Assembly: GCF_004379255.2 (NCBI RefSeq)
Contig: NC_056037.1
Coordinates: 496,001 to 560,000, forward strand
Direction of reading: 5' to 3'
From: Salvia splendens
Lineage: Eukaryota; Streptophyta; Magnoliopsida; Lamiales; Lamiaceae
Length of the DNA stretch: 64,000 bases
Part shown: positions 12,101 to 21,464 of the stretch, piece after piece
Numbering within the stretch: the stretch's first letter is position 1
Layout of the letters: the number at the start of each line of letters is the position of its first letter
Translations under genes and position numbers: made by a program
Notes under the pieces: model-generated
Told to the model about the DNA's origin: nothing
Databases searched by the model: none
Seen by the model: only the letters and a program-made list of their open reading frames with translations

Positions 12101-12472
12101 CCAAGAAGGATATTTCACCTCGAATAGTACATCCGCTTTTAGTAATTGGCGGACTTCGTCATGGATGACTTGGCTTCTTTCTGCCGCAAAGAGTCTTTGC
12201 TTCTGTTTTACTGGCCGGATTGAAGGATCAATATTTGACCGATGAGTGATTACCTCGGGGGGCACTCCGGTCATGTCCAACGGAGACCATGCAAAGACAT
12301 CTTTGTACTCCTTGAGGAGCTGAATGGTCTTTTCCCGGAGTAGAGGCGTTCCTGCGAAGCCGACCTTGACCGTTCTGGATGGATCATCTTCGTATAACTG
12401 AACGGTCATTGAGTTCGGCTCTGAAGTGACTTCGGTCATCTCGCTTGCCTCTGACTCCGGTTGCTGTGATTG
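9176..12472 (-). CDS. retrotransposon pol: RT, RNase H, archaeal-type RNase H, integrase (copy 1)
   Basis: Makes and integrates the element's cDNA. The ATG at 12439 gives 1,087 residues, but the same frame is open from 12472, directly after the gag TAG, so translation by readthrough is the likely route. Numbering from the ATG, reverse transcriptase carries the YVDD box at about 229-232, with FDL-type and PFGL motifs upstream. A gypsy RNase H follows, then a second RNase H (FVDGASN, TNNEAEYEALLAGL) of the archaeal type typical of the Tat lineage. The integrase has an HHCC zinc finger (H...H, CPKC) and a D-D-E core (GIDIVGPL, SDNGTQF, HPQANGQTE). There are no internal stops. It differs from copy 2 at about 31 of 1,087 positions by my count. 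Confidence 0.95.
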   Translation of the reverse strand, partial: QSQQPESEASEMTEVTSEPNSMTVQLYEDDPSRTVKVGFAGTPLLREKTIQLLKEYKDVFAWSPLDMTGVPPEVITHRSNIDPSIRPVKQKQRLFAAERSQVIHDEVRQLLKADVLFEVKYPSWVANPVMIKKKGGGWRMCIDFTDLNKHCPKDCYPLPNIDKKVEALIGFEIFCFLDLYKGYHQVLMDESDAPKTAFITDFGIFAYKKMPFGLKNAGATYQRMVDKLFRHLIGKQVEVYVDDIVVKSKSTSEYEGNLKSTLDVFRKANLKLNPQKCTFLVDSGKFLGCWVSKDGLKANPSKVQVVQHMAMPKSIHDVQRLTGCLAALNRFLSQAAEKQLPFFKVLKKAPKFEWGAEQKKAFDELKSYLAELPILSAPTEAEVIFLYLAASDQTISAVLVREEGLKQFPIYFTSRALRGPETRYQPLEKIALALVNAARRLRPYFYAHKVCVLTDLPLRQVLTKPEASGRIAKWAIELGEHSIEYLPRKAIKGQALADFLTEAKFDQAIPVIAEQKKSANAELAQPLESEVEPPDCWSGFVDGASNKMGSGAGILLVAPDGHEVTYSLRFLFPTTNNEAEYEALLAGLQLAQSLLVKSLKVHCDSQVIVNHMLGTSEARDERMKKYLDKAQSISRSFSYFRIIRVPRAENSRADTLSKLASDPSSKAEELMHRSIDEAEVHSVSSSPNWMTPILQYLDQGQLPEDKREARKITCRALRYELHEGVLFRKSYLQPLLRCVGPEETDYILREVHEGSCGSHIGARALAKKVLRWGYYWPTLVQEAVQLVKTCPKCQIHANIPRMPQTDLSTMQSPWPFMQWGIDIVGPLPQAPRQMKFLIVAVDYFTKWVEAEPLATITSSKALDFVWKNIVCRFGIPHILISDNGTQFTDKTFKNWCQELNIQQRFTSVSHPQANGQTEVTNRILVKGLKARLEQAKGQWVENLPQVLWSYRTTPTTSNGETPYSLVYGTEAVIPVEIGVPSPRTLNFSSEMNDDGLRAELDLAEERRELACIKAAKYKEQVARYYNQRVKKLQFQVGDLVLRNNEVSRAEKLGKLEPTWEGPYRVSEVLGKGSYKLAHMSGEQVPRTWHISNLKKFHL

Positions 12473-12475
12473 CTA
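12467..12475 (-). promoter_or_regulatory. UAG CAA UCA stop-codon readthrough site (copy 1)
   Basis: The gag-protease frame ends in TAG (12475-12473), followed in the same frame by CAA TCA. This fits the tobacco-mosaic-type readthrough consensus UAG CAR YYA. The reading frame continues without a stop into pol. The same nine bases occur in copy 2. Confidence 0.8.
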
Positions 12476-14551
12476 TGCTTGATGGTGCCGAACTGATTGC
12501 TCGGCACTTTTAAGCGCAATCTGTAGACATTCTTTTGCTCTCTTTTGATCACCTCGGATGACCGCTATCCCACCTTTAGTGGGGATCTTGATGGTGAGGT
12601 GATAAGTAGAGCAAACGGCCCGAACTGTGTTGAGCCAGTCTCTCCCCAGGATGATGTTGTACGGAGACCGAGCTTTTACCACAAAGAACTCGATCATCGT
12701 ATTGGAACTTGTAGGCGCCTTTCCCACCGTGATCGGAAGGCTGATAATACCTTCAGGGCGGGTGTCCTCCTGGGCGAAACTTTTCAGAGGAAGTGGAGCC
12801 GGACTGAGCCGAGCTGGATCCACTTCCATTTTATCGAAACATTCTTTAAAAAGAATGCTGACTGACGCTCCTGTATCCACAAATACTCTGTGGATCAGTT
12901 TGTTTGCCACTCCGGCTTGAATGACAATAGCGTCTTGGTGAGGAGAGATGGCTGGGACGGGATCGGCATCTGAAAATGTAATCACTTCGTCTTTCTTCAG
13001 CCTTTTATGTGTTGGCTCCTCTTGATTGGAACCTCTGCGTTCTGCTTTTAGGGACGACTTAGTCTTCCCGGCAGGGAGAGCATCAATAGTCAGGATTACT
13101 CCATCGTATTGCGGCTCGTCGTCGTCTTCGGGATCCTCATGCCTTTTCGGATCCTGAGGATTGCAGTTCGCACCTCTCTGCCTTTTGTTCTTTTTCGGCT
13201 GCTTGCTTTGATATTTTTTTAACGTTCCTGTTTTCACAAGAACATCAATACCTGCAGCCAAATCTCGGCACTCCTCGGTATCGTGTCCGTGGGCTTGATG
13301 GAAGGAGCAATATTGATCCTGAGGTCGCCGCGCGGCCGATTTCGTCATCCGCCTTGGTTTATCGAACATATCGGAATGTAGTTCGAAAATTTCCGCTCTT
13401 GACTTGTTTAAGGGTACGAACTGAGCGGGCGGCTTCTCAGGATTGAGACGTGGTCCCAATCTGCCTTGTACCGGTGCCCTTTGAATTCTTTCAAAAGGAG
13501 TTCGGCGAGGAAGCCTCTGATCGCTATGATCGGGCTTCTTTTCGTCTCCTCGGGATGAGCTGTCTAAAGACCGTTTTCGACGGTCTGCCTCATCCGCACG
13601 GGAAAACTGGTCCGCAATGTCCCACATTTCTTGAGCTGTTTGCGGACCGCACTCCACGAGCTTTCTGTAGAGAGCTCCGGGCAGGATTCCATTTTGGAAT
13701 GCCGAAATGACAAGTAGATCATTGAGATTATCTACTTGTAGGCATTCCTTATGGAATCTCGTCAAGAAATCGCTGATCTTTTCGTCGCGACCTTGACGTA
13801 TAGAAAGCAGCTGAGCCGAAGTGATCCGGGCTTCCGCTTTCTGAAAGAACCTCCTGTGGAAAGCATCCATTAGATCTCGGTAGGATCTAATGCTGCCTTG
13901 AGGAAGGCTGTCGAACCACCTTCTGGCGTTCCCGATGAGCAGCTCGGGGAACAGCTTGCACATATGGACCTCATTGAGACCCTGGTTCGCCATATTATAT
14001 TGATAGCGTCCCAAGAAGTCATGAGGATCCTCTAGCCCGTCATAAGTCATTGACGGTGTCCGGTAGTTCCGCGGCAAAGGAGTTCGGGTGATGTCGTCCG
14101 AGAACGGAGTCTTTAATGCTCCGTACATGGCGAACCCGACATCTCTTCGGTACGGAGGAGATGGAGTTCTCCTGTGGTTCCGGTACCGAGGAGGAACAGG
14201 AACATGTCGGGGTTGAGGATTCTTTCTCCTGGAAGACACGTCACTACTGCGGTAGTGACTTTCATGTCTGGATGAGGAAGGAGAATCCGCCGTTGTCTTC
14301 TCCGGCTGTTGGCTCTTCTGCAGGAAGGTTAAGAACTCCTCCTGCTTCTCGGCCAAGAACAGCTTGACAGCTTCATTTAAATCGGGCTGCTGGGAAGACT
14401 CGGTGCGATGACTCCTGGAGTGGCTTGTTCCTTCTTCGTGAGAACCGGAGGTAGATGTCTCCCGAGGCCGTTTTTCAGACCTGCGAGCTGGACTAGCTTC
14501 CTCACGGTTATTGCGAACGGTATTATGGGTGTTATGTGATCTGGTATGCAT
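12473..14551 (-). CDS. retrotransposon gag-protease (copy 1)
   Basis: Encodes the capsid/nucleocapsid protein and aspartic protease, 692 residues. The N-terminus (1-130) is charged and low-complexity. A Retrotrans_gag domain follows (YDGLEDPHDFLGRY, NARRWFDSLP, FHRRFF). The zinc knuckle is the variant C-x2-H-x4-H-x4-C (CSFHQAHGHDTEEC), as is common in Tat elements. The protease active site DTGAS lies at about residue 559 and the partner motif ILGRDWL about 75 residues later. It ends with a TAG in readthrough context and is in frame with pol. No lesions are seen. Start: ATG at 14551, about 60 nt inside the primer-binding site. Confidence 0.94.
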   Translation of the reverse strand: MHTRSHNTHNTVRNNREEASPARRSEKRPRETSTSGSHEEGTSHSRSHRTESSQQPDLNEAVKLFLAEKQEEFLTFLQKSQQPEKTTADSPSSSRHESHYRSSDVSSRRKNPQPRHVPVPPRYRNHRRTPSPPYRRDVGFAMYGALKTPFSDDITRTPLPRNYRTPSMTYDGLEDPHDFLGRYQYNMANQGLNEVHMCKLFPELLIGNARRWFDSLPQGSIRSYRDLMDAFHRRFFQKAEARITSAQLLSIRQGRDEKISDFLTRFHKECLQVDNLNDLLVISAFQNGILPGALYRKLVECGPQTAQEMWDIADQFSRADEADRRKRSLDSSSRGDEKKPDHSDQRLPRRTPFERIQRAPVQGRLGPRLNPEKPPAQFVPLNKSRAEIFELHSDMFDKPRRMTKSAARRPQDQYCSFHQAHGHDTEECRDLAAGIDVLVKTGTLKKYQSKQPKKNKRQRGANCNPQDPKRHEDPEDDDEPQYDGVILTIDALPAGKTKSSLKAERRGSNQEEPTHKRLKKDEVITFSDADPVPAISPHQDAIVIQAGVANKLIHRVFVDTGASVSILFKECFDKMEVDPARLSPAPLPLKSFAQEDTRPEGIISLPITVGKAPTSSNTMIEFFVVKARSPYNIILGRDWLNTVRAVCSTYHLTIKIPTKGGIAVIRGDQKRAKECLQIALKSAEQSVRHHQA

Positions 14552-14610
14552 TTTTTTGGGGTGGAAAAAGGGTCAAAAATTCGCTTTATCACAAATTTGG
14601 TTCTCTGTTT

Positions 14611-14626
14611 CCCACAGACGGCGCCA
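14611..14626 (-). other. primer-binding site of copy 1
   Basis: TGGCGCCGTCTGTGGG reads on the minus strand one base after the 5' LTR. This is the usual position for tRNA-primed minus-strand synthesis. The priming tRNA is not assigned here. Confidence 0.75.
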
Positions 14627-14627
14627 G

Positions 14628-15317
14628 TGATGAATCGGCGAATTTTTGATGGTGATGAATGCTCGTAAAAATAAAGGAAGATCAACACACAGAGATTTAC
14701 GTGGTTCGATTTACTGAGGTAAATCTACGTCCACGGGAAGAAAAGAGGGCAGAGTTGTATTGCTTGATCTGTTTTCTACAGCTAACAATACAGACTTGCT
14801 ATTTGCTATTTTCTCTCTAGAGAGCTTAACAGAAGTTAACAGAAGGGGCTTATCTATCTGACCTAGGTTCTATTTATACATTGAACCAAGATCGTGGCAT
14901 GCAGCATTTATTAGGTAGTGGATGTCGTGGAGGTCGTGGCGACCTTGCATGGGTCCACTATCCTGCATGAGTTAATGACTGCTTGACACCACTAAATAGA
15001 TCGTCGGTGTAGCGGAGGTGGAAATCTTGCATGAGTCCACTATTTCCTAGTTCGGTCGAATACTGAGACCGGACTGCTGAATTATTGCCGAGCAGCTTTT
15101 GCCGATCTGAGAGTAGAGCTTGATGCCGACCAGAGAGCAGAGTTTGATTGGTTGGCTTTTACCGAGCTGTAGGCTGGGGCCGAACTCTGTGGTTGTGCCG
15201 AACTGAACTCTTGAGTCATGCCGGACTGATACTCTTTAGCCATGCCGAACTGATACTCTTTCTTGGGTTTTACTGCTGTTGGGCTTGTTTAGTATTTGTT
15301 TAGTACGTACTCCATCA
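14628..15317 (-). repeat. 5' LTR of retrotransposon copy 1
   Basis: 690 bp, appears identical to the LTR at 7752-8441. The promoter TATA box (TATAAATA) lies at 14878-14871 on the minus strand, so transcription would run leftward through gag and pol. Confidence 0.93.
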
Positions 15318-16649
15318 TCGAGCAAAGAGTACGGCTCGGTATATTTTTCTCCTCCTGATGAAAGGATTTTAAGCCGTTTTCTAAATATGGATGTTCATAA
15401 CAAACAAATGTAAGCATACACTAAAAAGATAATGTTACTTAACCAATTTTGTGAAAATTGTAATGATTAAGTGTAACTCAATTAGTAGAACATTTTTCTT
15501 TGATCAATAAATCAGAAATTCGAGTCATTATTAAAAGAAAGAAATTAACCAAAATAACAAAATTAGATTTATTGGTTATGTACAAAAAGAGTATATATGA
15601 GGGAGATCTCATGCTACAACTTTATTGTTCCTTTCCACTTCGAAAAAGGTGAAATTATGATGGTCTTCAACTTGCAAATAGTATACCTTTTGTTGGTATG
15701 GAATGTGACGTAATTTAGAAATGGAAGTGGACAAATCGCCGACTACTGTGATGTTCCATAAATGAATATAGGAGAGTATGATAATTTAAGAAAAATAAAT
15801 AAAATAATGGTGTGATTTCTCCATTTCTTCGTTTTCCATTGGGATGCGTAAAAAGGAATAACATATCGCATGTAAAAGGGATTATGTGTATCACAAGTTG
15901 TCACGTTCTTGAACTGTCAAAAACTTATCCATGTGAAGACACCAACGTAGGCAGCAATATCCTAGAGATTACTATTGCAATACATCATACATAAATCGTA
16001 TTCCGATTCTCAAAGTTCCAATCATTGCTTCAAAAGACAATCCCTCCGTGAATTAAAAAAAAAAAAAAAAACTACTACGTATTTTCACACAAATGGAGTA
16101 TATAAGTTATACTAGTATTCAATAAACCTTTTCAACTAGCATGTGCCAGCATCCCAAAAGAATAAGATGTAAATCTAGACATACTTACATAACTATTTTT
16201 ATTAAGAAAATCAAAATTGATAGATAAAGAACCTCATGAATTTGGTAGAAAGTTTCGAAACCAAATAACATGGGTTTTAAGCATCAGAAAACAACAACAA
16301 ACCAATACAATTCAAGGTTGTTTACCTAGAGAAGAAATAGAGAGGAAGTCAATTTATAATAAATCAGAGAGCAAATTTATCCAATCCAAGCATACAAATT
16401 AAAGAATGTGCTTCATAACAATCAAGTCACACTTGATCAAAGCAACTAAAAAGCTATGGAAGTATATAAGGTGAATGAGAAAACAAAAAGGCTAACCACG
16501 CAGACGCGGCACAAGTTAGTTAGTCTTTCTACTTCGAATGATTACACAGATGACTTCCTACTGTTAATTCTAGCAAATATCTCGGAAATACATAGAAAGG
16601 GAGATGAACGACGTATTGTCCTCACGCAATAAACACCAAGCTCTCGCAC
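15318..16649. other. sequence right of retrotransposon copy 1
   Basis: Expansin exon 1 would be expected here but is not found on the minus strand. The first 60 bp read open on the minus strand (for example SSGGEKYTEPYSLLD), possibly a fragment of another gene cut by the element; I do not recognise it. The rest is AT-rich, and the right end, from about 16400, is probably the 3' UTR of the Alba gene. Confidence 0.35.
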
Positions 16650-19346
16650 TCAACTAGTGGCGGCGATGGCAGGGCCGTTAGGTCTGAATCCACGACCCCT
16701 GCCACGGAAACCCCTACCACGACCACGGCCTGCGTCAAAAGAAACTCATCAATTACCATCCCATAGAAGATCAGCAGTAGCAAAACAAATATAACTGCTC
16801 TACTATTATTTTGAGATGCACGGAATTGGGCAAGGGGCGGAGATAAGCAGAATCATTGTTGCGAAAAATTGAAGGGTTCTTTTGAACACAAAAGGACAAG
16901 GAATAAGAGTTGCTGATCAAATCTATGTCAAAATTTGTGAAATAAATGAGGTTAGTGCTTGGGCCAAATTGAAAAATGCTATTGGAAATCAACTAAAACA
17001 ACTCTATGAAATCAAATATTTCTGAGAAAACAGCAGGTAAGAGCCATGAAAAAGAAGAGCATCGGGAGTGGGCGTGCTTGGGCTCAGCCAAGAAGTGCTT
17101 CTTAGTATCTAACAAATCCATCACAAACTATTTCCCAACAAAAATTAATAAACAACTAACATAATAATACTAAGAAGTAAGAATGACAGCAACAACAACA
17201 AAAAACAACAATAATAATAATAAGGGAACAGTTTAAATGGCTGCTGCAGTACCTCGAGGTGCATCTTGGTTGTAGCCACCTGCGTCATTCTGAGCATCTG
17301 ACTGATAATATCCTCCCCTGCCACCACGGCCACCAGACTCATACTGCGCATCTGACTGATAATATCCGCCCCTGCCACCACGGCCACCAGAATCATACTG
17401 AGCATCTGACTGGTAATATCCGCCCCTGCCACCACGGCCACCAGCATCATTCTGAGCATCTGACTGGTAATATCCTCCCCTGCCACGTCCACGGAAATTG
17501 CGGCCTCTACCTCGCCCCCTGCCCCTGGGGTAACCACGACTCCGGTCATAGCCCACATCGTCAAACTCAGCAGGCGCATATCCATTCCCTAAAGTAGAAT
17601 GCAGCAAAAACAGATTATACAGCTGCAAAATTATCAGCTTCTATAATCTTTAATTGTGTTTATCTAAAAACAAGAAAGAAAAGGTTTCAGCAGTAATACC
17701 AGCAGGTCCACCTCTAGGCCTTCCCCTCCCTCTACCACCTCTGCCTCTTCCACGGCCCATAGGTGACCCCTCTACATAGTAAGAATATTGCAAAATATAA
17801 GCTTTGTCGTCAAACTAAAAGGTACCGGACAAGACTAAATGACAAAATGCCACACCTCCTCCTTCATATTCGAGCTCTGTTGACACCTTCACCTGGTCAA
17901 CTGGTATGGGGGGTTGATACCTGTTGCACATAACAGACAATTATCAAAAACAGCTTCCATGAATTAAAACAGGATAAAATAATGGTTTAGAAATTATCTT
18001 TTAGATATCCATAATTTTGAAGCAGATCTATAAAGTTGCTAAAAATCAGATAGCACCTCAAAATATAAAATAAAACAACATAAAGATCAAGTCAACATAA
18101 ACATATAGTAGATGCTACCCACCCAACATTATTCAGGTCCAAGTCCTTTTTGGAGAGAGTAATAGTGACCATTGACACTTTCCTTGTCGTTTCCAGACTG
18201 TATGATCAGTAAACAGTGTCAATTAGTCCAGTAATATATGGATGCTTCACTGTGATGATCTAAGGATAGGAAATATTATTTTGAATTTCTAAATTGTAAA
18301 ACATCTGAAGTAAACTTACATTTGGAGGCCTTCCTCCAGAGGTTCCCATGTGTCAGTGATATCAGTGGACTGAATTGATGTAATTTGGTGAAGACCAACA
18401 ATTCTCCTCTGAATTAAGAAAGATACCATAAATTCAGACCACCATCAGCAATAAAGAAAAACAGTTAAGGAAACCATGAAAAATCATCAGCTAAGGAGAC
18501 CTTGATTAACTCCACAATTGTGACAGTTTTATTGATGGCTCTGCCCATTGCCTTGAATACTACTTCATCTGAGCCCTTTTCCTACAGTTACCACATAGTA
18601 AATGAAATATATCAGCCTCTGTATGAAACTATGGGCACAGATCCAAACATTGAGTGTTACGAGAAATGACAAAGTATGTGAATAATCATGTCAACAAGAC
18701 AACAAAAGTGCAGGAGAGTATACAATCCCACACAGAACAGCTTATAGTGCTAAATATAACATCATTATTCCATGTAACAAGATAACTTGTTCCAGGAAAT
18801 CCTTTATATGTATCTTTCCTTCATAGCGGTCTGTATAAAGACATTCACACAATTGGCAATTACATGGATTCCACTACATAATAGAAAAAACTATAGTAGA
18901 AAAGATCAAGATACTACAAAAATATATGTTCGAAATTTCATATATATACACCACAAGCTGAAGTATATTATTCATCACTAAATTTAAATCATAACAAAAT
19001 CTACTTAAGAATCATATAACCAGTTTTGAAGCATTTACTTAATAAGTACAAAAAAAACATACACTACTAGTCTAACAAAACTCACATAAACAAATGCATA
19101 CCGCAATAGTTAAGACAGTGAAACTACACGCTAAATAACTTCACTTCATCAACAATAAAAGCAGTGCGGATACATAAATTCACGAACCAATACACTACCA
19201 CAAACAGTACAGCAAATTCATACCTGAAGCAGAGTCATGGCGTAAGTGATGTAGCTCCGCATCCTGCCCTGGCTTGTAATCCGAATTTCATTCTCGTCGA
19301 TGGGCGTCTCCACCTTTGGCTTCTCCACCTTCTGGTACCGATCCAT
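16650..19346 (-). CDS. Alba-domain RGG RNA/DNA-binding protein, 8 exons
   Basis: Alba proteins bind RNA and DNA and act in mRNA storage and chromatin. Exons on the minus strand: 19346-19224, 18581-18501, 18408-18320, 18197-18123, 17920-17856, 17771-17700, 17588-17253, 16729-16650. All junctions are GT-AG and phases agree; the total of 921 nt gives 306 residues. The Alba domain spans about residues 15-105 (NEIRITSQGRMRSYITYAM, FKAMGRAINKTV, RRIVGLHQITS, VSMVTITLSKKDL). The rest is an Arg-Gly-rich tail. Exon 7 encodes four near-identical 18-residue units (GGRGGRGGYYQSDAQ plus three variable residues). The start is the ATG of MDRYQKVEKPK. A donor-like AAG|GTATTC near 19544 and an acceptor just before the ATG suggest an intron in the 5' UTR. 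Resembles Arabidopsis ALBA4-6. Confidence 0.93.
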
Positions 19347-20960
19347 GCTCTACCAAATCCAGAAAACACAAATTACATCATCTCATTAAAATTACATAAA
19401 CGAAAACGCGAAACTGACAAACTAAATTCAAGCAGTAAGTGAATCAAAAAACTGGAAATAACAGCGAACATCAGCTAGGGTTTTGTTGGTGAAAACAGGA
19501 ACAACGGATCCGCAAAATACACATAATACACACATGGAATACCTTGACGAAGTGTACGTGTACGTATTTATGTACGGAAGGATGAGATGGTAAAGGGATT
19601 ATCCTTCTTCTCCGGCTTCGTTTCTTCTTTGCTTAGCTCACGACCATTTTGCTGCTTGCTCCGTAGCTATTTATAGTCCGAGCCCAAAAGCTATGCCCTA
19701 GCTCATTTTAATTGGTCAAACCGGTTTTTGGGAGCTGCTTTTTCTTTTTCTTAATCTTTTTATTTTTATTTACTCTTAATTAATTCAATGTGTCCTTTAA
19801 TTTTAATAATCAGTTTTAAAATTTTATAAATTTTAATAATTTTATCAGAAATTTGAAATATTCTGATTTCTCACTCATAATACTGCATTTTTTTATTTGG
19901 TGACACGTGTTTCAAATTGATGACATGGTTGTGTTATTTGTTAAATTTATTAAAAAAATTAATAAATTTACATGTTGTGATCTTTTTGTGAAATTTTTGG
20001 AATGCCACACAAGATAAGGTGGATTTTTAAAACTGGATCACAAACACCAAAAATCATTATTTTTCTGATAATTTTCCATATTTTATAGTAAGTAGTATAA
20101 TATCATTGATACATAGTTCATATATTTTTTTTCTACCACAATAATTTGCGTTCATATTGATATTTAGATTTTTTAAAATTTCTTGTTGTAAAAGAAAAGA
20201 ACAATTTTTTCTGACCAAAATCTGGCAAATATGAGAATTAATTGCAATTTAAGCTAGGGTAATTTATTAGACATGATTATGAATTGTAGTATAATTTTGT
20301 ATGGTTCACATAATTTGCAATAATATTGAGTATGAAAGAAATAAAATAATACAAAATCTACATTTTACATTACAATCTGTGCTGGGCTCTTAATGGACTT
20401 ATTATTGGCATGTAGAATCTGGGCTGGGCTCTTGAATCTACTTCATACTATAATGGTTTCTCTATGTATCAACGATCAAGCTACAAATGGTTTTGATTTT
20501 GAAAAATGAAGTTGCCCCATAAGACAATATAGATGTAGCCCAATAACACTCGGTCCCATGAACCTAGTTCATTAAGGGTGGGTTCGATTAGTAGTTATAT
20601 TTTGTTGCGATAATGCCCCTTCCATTTGGATTTGGTGTTACTAGTTCGTTTTTCCATTTTGGCATGTCGGTCAATAGAGTTTCATTTGACTTTCCACTAA
20701 CTCATCTCATTAACCTTTCATTACAAAATTCATATACTTATAAAAGTATGACTCTTTTACTATTTTATTCAATTCACATTCCTCAAAACATTTGTCATAA
20801 AGAAATGAGACTTTTCATTGTATAATTTATTCTGACGAAACTTATTTTTGATATGCAAGATAAATTACCAGCCTATCTATGTTAGTCTTTTAGCCCGCCC
20901 GTTTCCATATTTAGTTGGATTAAAATTATTCTACCAAATTTGCGAGCATCCTTAATTTTA
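19347..20960. other. Alba gene 5' region and intergenic sequence
   Basis: 19347-19640 is probably the 5' UTR (with a likely intron) and promoter side of the Alba gene. The remainder is AT-rich with no supported gene. Confidence 0.45.
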
Positions 20961-21202
20961 TACTCCCCTTGTCCCAATAAATAAACTAGTTTTTCAGCTT
21001 GGGCCGTCCCCAAAAATTCGACAAAGTTTAAATTAAGAAAGTTTTGAACTAGTAATAACATGAACCTTTCAATCCACTAATCCTACTTTCACTACTTCCC
21101 CCCTCTCTTTTATGTTTTCCTACATCATTCTTACTTTACTAATTACACATTAAAAACCGTGTCGTATACAACTTTGTCAATTTTGAAGAGATGGAGGGAC
21201 TA
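20961..21202. mobile_element. CTCCCTCC-type MITE
   Basis: Left end TACTCCCCTTGTCCC and right end (reverse complement TAGTCCCTCCATCTC) form imperfect terminal inverted repeats about 240 bp apart. No coding content. Confidence 0.55.
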
Positions 21203-21464
21203 CTTTTATAGCCCACTCTTCTTTTTATGAATTCTAATCGAGTCAATCCATCAGTTTTTAATCAGTACCACTCAAATTATGGGCTAATCAAACTGACAAA
21301 TTCTAAAGTTAAATTTTGTGCATGTTAATCGGGTCAGCCCATCAACTTTCCCAATTGCTCTACTTAAATTACATACATTGAACTATAATTTTTAATTAAA
21401 ATCTTCTAATTTTATAAGCTATCCAGGTTAATCCACAAATTTGAAACCGAATTCACATTCCTAA

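Larger units (their letters stand above)
7752..15317 (-). mobile_element. Ty3/gypsy Tat-type LTR retrotransposon, copy 1
   Basis: The element is 7,566 bp with two 690-bp LTRs (7752-8441 and 14628-15317) that look identical by eye and begin TGATG and end CATCA. Order on the minus strand: 5' LTR, primer-binding site, gag-protease, in-frame TAG, RT-RNase H-integrase, tandem repeats, polypurine tract, 3' LTR. The polypurine tract next to the 3' LTR appears on the plus strand as CTACCCCCCCCC at 8442-8453. Identical LTRs point to a recent insertion. The flanking 5 bp differ (CTTAC at left, TCGAG at right), so there is no target-site duplication. Compared with copy 2 it lacks about 3.2 kb between pol and the 3' LTR, including the antisense genes. 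Confidence 0.93.
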
